The translations under genes were made by a program, and so were the position numbers. A stretch of 64,000 nucleotides of DNA, taken from the NCBI RefSeq assembly GCF_002699205.1, contig NZ_PABT01000052.1, positions 62,001-126,000 of the forward strand, in the 5' to 3' direction. The notes under the pieces are model-generated. The model was not told the origin of the DNA. It made no database searches and was given only the letters and a program-made list of their open reading frames with translations. Source of the stretch: Allomuricauda sp. GTDB lineage: Bacteria > Bacteroidota > Bacteroidia > Flavobacteriales > Flavobacteriaceae. Position 1 is the first letter of the stretch; each line of letters begins with the position of its first letter. Shown one piece after another: positions 1 through 6,944 of the stretch.

Positions 1-181
1 TTACCAGCACCCTTGTTTTGCCATACTCCTGCTTTTTGTTGAAATAAGAAGAAACCCTTTTTTTTAGGTTCTTGGCCTTCCCGACATAAAGAATCTTGCC
101 ATCAATATCATAAAATTGATATACCCCGGGACTATTGGGCAGCGCACTCAATTGTACTTTTAACGATACTGGTTTGGACAT
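1..181 (-). CDS. uvrC: UvrABC excinuclease subunit C, N-terminal fragment (partial)
   Basis: This is the 5' end of a gene that runs off the left edge of the window. About 60 residues are visible. They begin [20 protein letters not shown] and continue with [11 protein letters not shown], the GIY-YIG nuclease start typical of UvrC (LPxxPGVY, then [17 protein letters not shown]). In nucleotide excision repair UvrC makes the incisions on either side of the lesion, and the GIY-YIG domain makes the 3' cut. The ATG at 179-181 is the natural start. A TAAATTTG box lies 38 bases upstream on the same strand. The alternative is a stand-alone GIY-YIG protein, but the [13 protein letters not shown] opening favours UvrC. 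Confidence 0.9.
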   Translation of the reverse strand, partial: MSKPVSLKVQLSALPNSPGVYQFYDIDGKILYVGKAKNLKKRVSSYFNKKQEYGKTRVLV

Positions 182-531
182 AGAAGTTCTAAAAAAATGA
201 ACTGTACGGATTTTACAACAAATTTATATTTTAATTGCGGGGTTTCCTGTTAAACTTGATCAATTACCGTTCTGTATTGATATTTGATTGTTTTCAGACC
301 ACGAAACTTTAATAGAAGACCAAAATCAAAATTTTACTGATTTGGGATGCCATAGGCCTGGATTGGGTTTTTTCCACAAAAAAACTATGGAAAAACCATA
401 TTCGTGTGACACAAATGCACGCCACTTTGTTAAACAGTTACTAAAATCCATGTATTTCATCGATAAAATGTGCATTTCATAGTAAATTTTTAGATTGTTT
501 TACTTACATTTAACCATATAAAAACAATCCA
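182..531. other. 350-bp intergenic region, no convincing gene
   Basis: AT-rich stretch between the divergent uvrC start and the small ORF at 532. An open frame of 64 codons at 288-482 starts at a non-ATG codon and has no recognisable domain, signal peptide or TM segment, so I treat it as chance. Apart from the candidate uvrC -7 box I see no strong hairpin or RNA gene. Confidence 0.5.
219..226 (-). promoter_or_regulatory. candidate -7 box for uvrC
   Basis: On the minus strand this reads TAAATTTG, matching the Bacteroidota housekeeping -7 consensus TAnnTTTG. It sits about 38 bases before the uvrC start. I see no clear -33 TTTG at the usual 19-21 base spacing, so this rests on the -7 box alone. 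Confidence 0.3.
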
Positions 532-621
532 ATGGAAAATTATATCATTGTTTTGGGAATGTACTTGATTTTGATGCTTTTCTTCAAAATATTCTTCTCT
601 GTTGCCACAAAAGGAGAGTAA
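532..621 (+). CDS. possible 29-residue single-TM small protein
   Basis: ATG at 532, TAA at 619-621. The product is almost a pure membrane helix: after MENY comes a run of Ile, Val, Leu, Met and Phe to about residue 23, then a polar tail ATKGE. Single-span proteins of this size often accompany oxidases or transporters, but no such gene is adjacent; the next gene (668) is a folate enzyme 46 bases away. I do not recognise a family. The clean TM layout and ATG start support it, and its size means it could be chance. Confidence 0.35.
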   Translation: MENYIIVLGMYLILMLFFKIFFSVATKGE

Positions 622-667
622 ATATAAATAGTACCCCCAAACGACCCTCTAAATCTTCAACATTAAA

Positions 668-1231
668 ATGTTGAAACGTGAACTACGAAAAAAATACAAA
701 GATCTGAGAGCTGGCATGTCCCATGTTCAAGCTTCGGATTACAGTTTGATTTTGGCAAATAGTTTACTCCAAATCCCTATCTGGGATTTTTTTTATTACC
801 ACACCTTTTTGAGCATGGAAGACAAAGTTGAAGTGGAAACACTTCCTTTGATCACACTACTGCAGGGAAAGGATAAAAACATTGTGGTTCCGAAGGTTTC
901 TGGAAAACATTCAATGGAAAACTATTTACTTACCGATAGTATTACCATCAAAAAAAGTTCCTATGGTGTTCCCGAACCTGTGGACGGCATAGAAATACCT
1001 GAAAAAAAAATTGATGTGGTTTTTGTTCCCCTACTGGCTTTTGACACCTTGGGCAACCGGGTTGGGTACGGAAAAGGGTATTATGATGCCTTTTTGAACA
1101 AATGCAGGAAGGAAACCGTAAAAATTGGCCTATCCTTTTTTAGTGCGGAAAAAGAGCCAATAACCGATATCAATGAAAATGACGTGAAATTGGATTTTTG
1201 CGTTACTCCGGAAAAGATTTATGAATTCTGA
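668..1231 (+). CDS. 5-formyltetrahydrofolate cyclo-ligase (MTHFS)
   Basis: Converts 5-formyl-THF to 5,10-methenyl-THF using ATP, recycling a folate storage form in the cytoplasm. The 187-residue length fits the family. It starts MLKRELRKKYKDLR, the usual basic N-terminal helix, and the signature NRVGYGKGYYDAFL (about residues 130-143) is the ATP/phosphate-binding loop of the YgfA/MTHFS family. The 3' end overlaps the convergent lspA gene by 13 bases (1219-1231), so the two transcripts run into each other. The ATG at 668 is the only sensible start. Confidence 0.93.
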   Translation: MLKRELRKKYKDLRAGMSHVQASDYSLILANSLLQIPIWDFFYYHTFLSMEDKVEVETLPLITLLQGKDKNIVVPKVSGKHSMENYLLTDSITIKKSSYGVPEPVDGIEIPEKKIDVVFVPLLAFDTLGNRVGYGKGYYDAFLNKCRKETVKIGLSFFSAEKEPITDINENDVKLDFCVTPEKIYEF

Positions 1232-1872
1232 TCTATATCCGTTTGTTCATGTGCTTCACCCTGCTTTGGAAATGCCTTTTTGTTGAACACAATTAAAATA
1301 CCTACCCCTGTACTTATCGCAGTATCGGCAATATTGAACACAGGCTCGAAAAAACGGAAGCGTTGGCCTCCCCAAGCTGGCACCCATTCAGGCCAAGTAG
1401 TATCCACCAAAGGAAAATAAAGCATATCCACCACCTTACCATGAAACAAGCTCCCGTATGTTTCATCGGCAAATAGTGTGGCAACCTGTCCATTACTGTG
1501 ATCAAAAATAACCCCATAGAAAACAGAGTCAATAATATTCCCCACAGCACCCGCAAATATCAAAGAAACGGCCAATACCAAGGTTTTTGGTGATTGTTTT
1601 TTAATTATGTCCCAAAGCCAATACCCTATTCCGAAAACAGCAAAAATCCTGAAAATGGTCAAAATTAATTTCCCAACGGGTTCCGAGATCGGTAATAGGT
1701 CACTCAATTTAGTCCCCCACGCTGCACCTTCATTTTCAATAAAGAGAATTTTGAACCAACTGAAAACATCATGTGACTCACCTAGTACAAAACTGGTTTT
1801 TATGTAGATTTTACTTATTTGATCTACAAGTAGAATCAAAATGATAATAATAAGGGACTTTTTTAAACTCAT
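1219..1872 (-). CDS. lspA: lipoprotein signal peptidase (signal peptidase II)
   Basis: Inner-membrane aspartyl protease that cleaves lipoprotein signal peptides before the lipidated cysteine. There are four hydrophobic segments: residues 5-20, 65-87, 96-120 and 180-197. The family's two catalytic aspartates are visible in GNIIDSVFYG (Asp115) and FNIADTAI (Asp183). At 217 residues it is longer than proteobacterial LspA because of a 60-residue loop between the catalytic motifs (about 122-175), which is usual in Bacteroidota. It lies downstream of ileS and the DksA-like gene on the same strand, echoing the classic ileS-lspA linkage. Its C-terminus overlaps the convergent MTHFS gene. Confidence 0.95.
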   Translation of the reverse strand: MSLKKSLIIIILILLVDQISKIYIKTSFVLGESHDVFSWFKILFIENEGAAWGTKLSDLLPISEPVGKLILTIFRIFAVFGIGYWLWDIIKKQSPKTLVLAVSLIFAGAVGNIIDSVFYGVIFDHSNGQVATLFADETYGSLFHGKVVDMLYFPLVDTTWPEWVPAWGGQRFRFFEPVFNIADTAISTGVGILIVFNKKAFPKQGEAHEQTDIDQNS

Positions 1873-1905
1873 GCTTTAACTAAAAGGGTTGCAAAAATAT
1901 GGATA

Positions 1906-2529
1906 TTATTTTGTTTTAGTGAGGAAGATATCACCTTCTACCGTCTTCAGGATAAAATGGTTGTATCCAAAGGGAATTATCTCCTTTTCTACATTCCCAT
2001 AGGCACTCTCCGCATCAATATTCCCGCTTGGGGCCACCAGCATAATATCCCCTTTTTGTGTGGTTACCTCAACAGATTCCGACACATTGTCCAAGTTACA
2101 GCGCCCATCTGACAATGTAATGTCCAAATGTTCATATTTTCCGGTGGCATATACATTGGTGCTTGTTCCAAAAACTTCCACATTTTTAAATTCGGGCACA
2201 CTTATTTCCAAAACTATGGAAACAACTTTGTGCGCACTCAGTTTATCATTTGGATTTACAAATAGGGGTTGGAAATCCGCACTGATCATTGCCGTGGTCC
2301 CCCTTTCTTTAATGGAGACCAACAAATCCTTCGCATATTCACCTTCCATGCTTGCAGAGACCTGAACCTCTTCGGTGGACAGTACTGTCTTCAAATCAAT
2401 GCGGTAACAATATTGAGCGTCAATTTGAATAGTTTCGGTTCTGGGATCAATAAAGGCCTTCCTTATCAATTTTTGCCCATGTACCCTCACGAGCATAAAA
2501 AACACCAATAAAAAGAACAACGCCCTCAT
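1906..2529 (-). CDS. secreted beta-rich protein of unknown function (DUF4097-like)
   Basis: A 207-residue protein with a signal peptide (MRALFFLLVFFMLVRVHGQ, cleavage after about residue 19). The remainder is dominated by short beta-strand repeats with alternating V/I and a late run of VTTQKGDIMLVAPSGNIDAES, resembling the repetitive beta-solenoid of DUF4097/GIN adhesin-like domains. That resemblance is by pattern only. It sits between the DksA-like gene and lspA on the same strand, 33 bases from lspA. An intrinsic-terminator-like hairpin lies just before its start codon, so its expression may depend on readthrough or its own promoter. Confidence 0.75.
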   Translation of the reverse strand: MRALFFLLVFFMLVRVHGQKLIRKAFIDPRTETIQIDAQYCYRIDLKTVLSTEEVQVSASMEGEYAKDLLVSIKERGTTAMISADFQPLFVNPNDKLSAHKVVSIVLEISVPEFKNVEVFGTSTNVYATGKYEHLDITLSDGRCNLDNVSESVEVTTQKGDIMLVAPSGNIDAESAYGNVEKEIIPFGYNHFILKTVEGDIFLTKTK

Positions 2530-2533
2530 AAGT

Positions 2534-2555
2534 AAAAAACGCCCGAAGGCGTTTT
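2534..2555 (-). terminator. UUCG-loop intrinsic terminator after the DksA-like gene
   Basis: On the minus strand this reads AAAACGCC, loop TTCG, then GGCGTTTTTT: an 8-bp stem with a very stable UUCG tetraloop and a U-run. It lies directly 3' of the DksA-like stop codon (2558) and ends only a few bases before the next start codon (2529). Confidence 0.8.
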
Positions 2556-2557
2556 GA

Positions 2558-2941
2558 TTATTTCTGCATATTCTTCGCTTCGATGCTCAATGTGGCATGG
2601 GGCACAAGCTTTAATCGCTCCTTGTTGATGAGCTTTCCGGTAACCCTACATATACCGTAGGTTTTGTTTTCGATCCTTAACAATGCATTTTTAAGGTCTC
2701 GAATAAATTTCTCTTGGCGGATGGCCAATTGCGTGTTTGCTTCCTTGCTCATGGTCTCGGAACCTTCCTCAAATGCCTTGAACGTTGGCGAGGTATCGTC
2801 CGTACCATTGTTTCCGTCGTTCATATAGGCGCTTTTTAACAGTTCCAAATGTTTTTGGGCCTTCTCTATTTTTTCCTCTATCAGAGCCCTGAATTCCGCA
2901 AGGTCCTTGTCGGAGTATCTTACTTTTAATTCTTCTGCCAT
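2558..2941 (-). CDS. DksA/TraR-family protein lacking the zinc cysteines
   Basis: A 127-residue cytoplasmic protein with a long N-terminal coiled coil (about residues 10-90) followed by the DksA/TraR C-terminal motif. The motif YGICRVTGKLINKERLKLVP matches the family's C4 finger, but only one of the four zinc cysteines remains, as is common in Bacteroidota homologues. DksA proteins bind the RNA polymerase secondary channel and modulate the stringent response; whether this degenerate form does so is inference. It is 3 bases downstream of ileS and surely cotranscribed with it, and a strong terminator follows. Confidence 0.88.
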   Translation of the reverse strand: MAEELKVRYSDKDLAEFRALIEEKIEKAQKHLELLKSAYMNDGNNGTDDTSPTFKAFEEGSETMSKEANTQLAIRQEKFIRDLKNALLRIENKTYGICRVTGKLINKERLKLVPHATLSIEAKNMQK

Positions 2942-2944
2942 CTT

Positions 2945-5900
2945 CTAATGTTTTTGAATAAACAATTTTGTGTTCACCTCATCAAAGGCAATTGCTATAC
3001 CTTCTTCAAGTTTTTCTTCGAAATTCAACTCTGCGGTCAAGGTTTCCGTTTTGATGTACTCCTCATTACTGGAAACCGCGTTTTCCACAAAGCCGTCCTT
3101 CAATATCTTTATGTCAATTTTGTCGGTTACTTCAAATCCAGATTCTTTTCGCAGATTTTGGATTCGGTTTACCAGCTCTCTAGCGATACCTTCTTTTCTC
3201 AAGATGTCATCTATGGTTACATCCAAGGCTACGGTCAACGGACCTGAACTGGCCACTAACCAACCTTCAATGTCCTGCGAACTTATCTCTACATCGGTTA
3301 ACTGTAAATTAACGGTTTTATTTTCCAATTGTAGCAATAATTCTCCCTCGCGTTCAATTTTTTGGATGTCTTCTTGACCTAATTTTGCCACCTCTGCGGC
3401 AATGGCCTTCATATCCTTGCCGAATTTTGGCCCCAAAACCTTAAAGTTCGGTTTGATTTGTTTCACCAAGATTCCCGAAGCATCATCCAGCAACTGGATT
3501 TCTTTCACATTGACCTCGGTTTTCACCAAATTCGCTACAGCTTCGATATCACTTCTTTGCTCATCATCCAAAACTGGAATCATGATTTTTTGAAGTGGTT
3601 GGCGCACTTTTATTTTTTCCTTCTGACGAATGGAAAGCACCAAAGAGGAGATTTTTTGGGCCAATTGCATCTTACGTTCCAAGTCTTTGTTCACCATATT
3701 GGCATCAAAAACCGGAAAATCCGCAAGGTGTACACTTTCAAAACCTTCCTTTTGTGTGGTCGCATCCAGATCCTTGTACAACTGATCCATAAAAAACGGG
3801 GCAATCGGTGCGGATAATTTGGCTACTGTGGACAAACAAGTGTACAGGGTTTGGTAGGCGGAAATTTTATCTTGTTGGTAGTCGCCTTTCCAAAAACGCC
3901 TTCTGCTTAAACGAACATACCAATTGCTCAAGTTTTCTTGGACATAATCGGAAATCATCCGTGCAGCACGTGTAGCTTCATAATCGTCGTATGCTTCATC
4001 CACATTCTTGATCAAGGTGTGCAGCTCGGACAAAATCCATTGATCTATTTCGGGCCTTTCCTTTAACGGAATATCGGCTTCGGAATAAGTAAACTCGTCA
4101 ATATTGGCATAAAGCGCCATAAAGGAATACGTATTGTAAAGCGTTCCGAAGAATTTTCGCTTTACCTCAACCACTCCCTCGATATCAAATTTTAAGTTAT
4201 CCCATGGGTTGGCATTGGAAATCATATACCAACGGGTGGCATCGGGCCCATGCTCTGGCAACACATCAAAAGGATCCACGGCATTGCCCAATCGTTTGGA
4301 CATCTTTTTGCCCTCTTTGTCCAAAACAAGTCCGTTAGATACAACATTTTTGTATGCAATGCTATCAAACACCATTGTGGCAATGGCGTGCAGGGTATAG
4401 AACCAACCACGGGTCTGGTCCACACCTTCCGCTATGAAATTGGCGGGGAACGCAATCCCATCATCGATCAATTCTTTGTTCTCAAAAGGATAGTGCCATT
4501 GTGCGTAGGGCATGGATCCACTATCAAACCATACATCTATAAGGTCTGCTTCTCTCTTCATGGGCTGACCTGATGGGGAAACCAAGCTGATTTTGTCCAC
4601 AATATTTTTGTGCAGGTCAATCTTGTCATAGTTCTCCTCACTCATATCACCGACCACAAAATCCTCAAAAACGTCCTTGTCCATCACTCCGGCCTCCACA
4701 GCTTTGGCCATTTCAGCCTTTAGCTCTTCCACCGAACCGATGATCAATTCTTCCTTACCATCTTCGGTACGCCAAATGGGCAAAGGTATCCCCCAATATC
4801 GTGATCGGGAAAGATTCCAATCGTTTGCATTGGCCAGCCAGTTGCCAAATCGACCTTCACCGGTGGACTTTGGCTTCCAATTGATGGTCTGGTTCAACTC
4901 GAACATACGGTCCTTGACATCCGTGACCTTTATGAACCACGAATTCAATGGGTAATATAGGATGGGTTTGTCCGTACGCCAGCAGTTTGGATAACTGTGG
5001 ACATATTTTTCGACCTTAAAGGCCTTGTTCTCTATCTTTAGTTTGATGGCAATCTCTACATCGACAGATTTTTCGGGTGCTTCGCCCTCGTCATAATATT
5101 CGTTCTTAACGTACTTGCCACCAAATTCTTTGAGTTCCGGCCTGAATTTACCTTGAAGGTCCACCAATGGAACCGGGTTGTCGTTTTCGTCCAAAACCAA
5201 CATGGGCGGCACCTCTGGGTCTGCTTGTTTGGCCACTAAGGCATCATCTGCACCAAAGGTGGGTGCAGTATGTACGATTCCCGTACCATCCTCGGTGGTC
5301 ACAAAATCCCCGGAAATTACGCGAAACGCATTCTCTGGGTTTTGATAGGGCAATGCATAAGGTAACAATTGTTCGTATTTGATCCCGACCAAATCCTTGC
5401 CCAAAAAAGTTTCACCAACCAGAAATGGAATCTTTTTATCGCCTTCTTGGAATGATCGTAATTCTTCCTCGGTGTCAACTTTGGAAAACTTACCAGAGAA
5501 GTTATAGTTCACCAAATTTTTGGCCACTATCACATTGATCGGCTCAAAGGTGTATTGATTGTATGACCGAACCAGAACATACTCAATTTTTGGACCTACC
5601 GTCAGTGCCGTGTTCGATGGAAGCGTCCAAGGTGTGGTCGTCCACGCCAAAAAGTAGATGTCCCCATCAATTTTCTTCAAAAACTCGGGCAACGTATCAC
5701 GTTTGGCCTTAAACTGGGCCGTGACCGTGGTATCGGTCACATCTTGATATGTTCCAGGTTGATTTAGTTCATGGGAGCTTAAACCTGTGCCCGCCTTTGG
5801 CGAATAGGGCTGTATGGTATAGCCTTTATATATGAGTCCTTTGTCGTAAATCTGTTTGAGCAGCCACCAAACGGATTCCATATATTTGGGCTTGTATGTG

Positions 5901-6346
5901 ATGTAAGGGTCGTCCATATCCACCCAATACCCAACTTTCTCCGTCATTTCGTTCCATACGTCCGTGTAGCGCATTACCGCTTTTTTACAGGCCGCATTGT
6001 AGTCTTCTACCGATATTTTTTTGCCAATATCCTCTTTTGTGATGCCGAGTTCCTTTTCCACCCCGATTTCAACAGGCAGGCCATGTGTGTCCCAACCAGC
6101 CTTTCTTTTCACCTGATATCCCTTCATGGTTTTGTACCTTGGAAAAATATCCTTGATGGTACGTGCCATAACGTGGTGAATCCCGGGCATTCCGTTTGCA
6201 GAAGGCGGGCCTTCATAAAACACATAGCTTTCCTTGCCTTCCCTGGTGGAAACGCTCTTCTCAAAAATCTGTTTGTCTTTCCAAAAGTTTAGAATCTCTT
6301 CGGACACTTTTGGCAAATCCAATCCCTTATATTCCGCAAACTTCAT
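2945..6346 (-). CDS. ileS: isoleucyl-tRNA synthetase
   Basis: Charges tRNA-Ile with isoleucine in the cytoplasm. The 1133-residue class I synthetase has its HIGH-type motif in ANGMPGIHHVMAR (GIHH at 55-58) and KMSKR at 681-685 (GKKMSKRLGN). The editing domain lies between them and an anticodon-binding helical domain follows. The length and the downstream SKRLGNAVDPFDVL style match the long type found in Bacteroidota and eukaryotes, which is often less sensitive to mupirocin; that resistance is a family property, not shown here. The start MKFAEYKGLDLPKVSEEIL fits the family N-terminus. It is the first gene of a minus-strand operon with the DksA-like gene. Confidence 0.98.
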   Translation of the reverse strand: MKFAEYKGLDLPKVSEEILNFWKDKQIFEKSVSTREGKESYVFYEGPPSANGMPGIHHVMARTIKDIFPRYKTMKGYQVKRKAGWDTHGLPVEIGVEKELGITKEDIGKKISVEDYNAACKKAVMRYTDVWNEMTEKVGYWVDMDDPYITYKPKYMESVWWLLKQIYDKGLIYKGYTIQPYSPKAGTGLSSHELNQPGTYQDVTDTTVTAQFKAKRDTLPEFLKKIDGDIYFLAWTTTPWTLPSNTALTVGPKIEYVLVRSYNQYTFEPINVIVAKNLVNYNFSGKFSKVDTEEELRSFQEGDKKIPFLVGETFLGKDLVGIKYEQLLPYALPYQNPENAFRVISGDFVTTEDGTGIVHTAPTFGADDALVAKQADPEVPPMLVLDENDNPVPLVDLQGKFRPELKEFGGKYVKNEYYDEGEAPEKSVDVEIAIKLKIENKAFKVEKYVHSYPNCWRTDKPILYYPLNSWFIKVTDVKDRMFELNQTINWKPKSTGEGRFGNWLANANDWNLSRSRYWGIPLPIWRTEDGKEELIIGSVEELKAEMAKAVEAGVMDKDVFEDFVVGDMSEENYDKIDLHKNIVDKISLVSPSGQPMKREADLIDVWFDSGSMPYAQWHYPFENKELIDDGIAFPANFIAEGVDQTRGWFYTLHAIATMVFDSIAYKNVVSNGLVLDKEGKKMSKRLGNAVDPFDVLPEHGPDATRWYMISNANPWDNLKFDIEGVVEVKRKFFGTLYNTYSFMALYANIDEFTYSEADIPLKERPEIDQWILSELHTLIKNVDEAYDDYEATRAARMISDYVQENLSNWYVRLSRRRFWKGDYQQDKISAYQTLYTCLSTVAKLSAPIAPFFMDQLYKDLDATTQKEGFESVHLADFPVFDANMVNKDLERKMQLAQKISSLVLSIRQKEKIKVRQPLQKIMIPVLDDEQRSDIEAVANLVKTEVNVKEIQLLDDASGILVKQIKPNFKVLGPKFGKDMKAIAAEVAKLGQEDIQKIEREGELLLQLENKTVNLQLTDVEISSQDIEGWLVASSGPLTVALDVTIDDILRKEGIARELVNRIQNLRKESGFEVTDKIDIKILKDGFVENAVSSNEEYIKTETLTAELNFEEKLEEGIAIAFDEVNTKLFIQKH

Positions 6347-6527
6347 ATACTGCTTCTTCTACTAGAATTCCAAGTTTGCAAAATTATAAATTTAGATGGA
6401 ATTATACCCTCCCTTTCGGGATTAGAATTCACTTAATTCCCTTAACCTAAATATGATAAGCGTCCTATCGGAAGTTTATATTAATTTTCTTATCTTACTA
6501 CGTTATAAACGCATAACCATTTTAATT

Positions 6528-6875
6528 ATGAAAAAAGTACTGATTACCGCAATAGCATTGACCTTGTCCATGTCTGCGATGACATCTTGCAAAGATGCCA
6601 AGGACAAAGCCAAAGAGGCTACCGAGGAAGCCGCAGAAACATTGGATGAAGCTGGTGAAGATTTAAAAGAAGCTGCAGATGATGCCAAAGATGCTATGAA
6701 AGAGGCTGGTGAAGAAGCCAAGGACGCCATGGAAGAAGCAGGCGAAGAAGCCAAGGAAATGGGTGAAAAAGCACTTGACAGCATCAAAAAAGCAGGTGAA
6801 GAAACCATGGATGCAGCGAAAGACGCTGGCGAAGACATGAAAGATGCCGCCAAAAAGGCCATAGATAGCATTTAA
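6528..6875 (+). CDS. small lipoprotein with 11-residue amphipathic helix repeats
   Basis: I chose the ATG at 6528 because it gives a lipoprotein signal (MKKVLITAIALTLSMSAMTSC, lipidated Cys21); an open frame extends upstream to 6453. The remaining 94 residues are almost entirely imperfect 11-residue repeats of the type EAGEEAKDAME and contain only A, E, K, D, G, M, T, S, I and L. Such repeats form long amphipathic helices, as in LEA or apolipoprotein-like proteins. A role in envelope protection or stabilisation is a guess. It stands alone, with its own strong bidirectional terminator right after the stop. Confidence 0.8.
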   Translation: MKKVLITAIALTLSMSAMTSCKDAKDKAKEATEEAAETLDEAGEDLKEAADDAKDAMKEAGEEAKDAMEEAGEEAKEMGEKALDSIKKAGEETMDAAKDAGEDMKDAAKKAIDSI

Positions 6876-6904
6876 ATATGCTTTCTTATAGCCGTACAAT
6901 CTAG

Positions 6905-6944
6905 AAAACGAAGGCTCGGTTAATTCCGAGCCTTCGTTTTTTTT
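6905..6944 (+). terminator. bidirectional intrinsic terminator
   Basis: An 11-bp perfect GC-rich stem (CGAAGGCTCGG / CCGAGCCTTCG) has a 6-base loop, with A4 on the left and T8 on the right. It serves the lipoprotein gene on the plus strand and, through the T4 on the other strand, the convergent TonB-receptor gene whose stop codon it abuts. Confidence 0.9.

Noticed and set aside
288..482. 64-codon open frame on the plus strand after the uvrC start
   Set aside because: Starts at a non-ATG codon, has no signal, TM or domain and uneven composition; likely chance in an AT-rich gap.
6503..6871. Open frames of 122 and 96 codons on the minus strand at the repeat lipoprotein
   Set aside because: Antisense shadows of the low-complexity repeat; the plus-strand gene has a lipoprotein signal and matching terminator.
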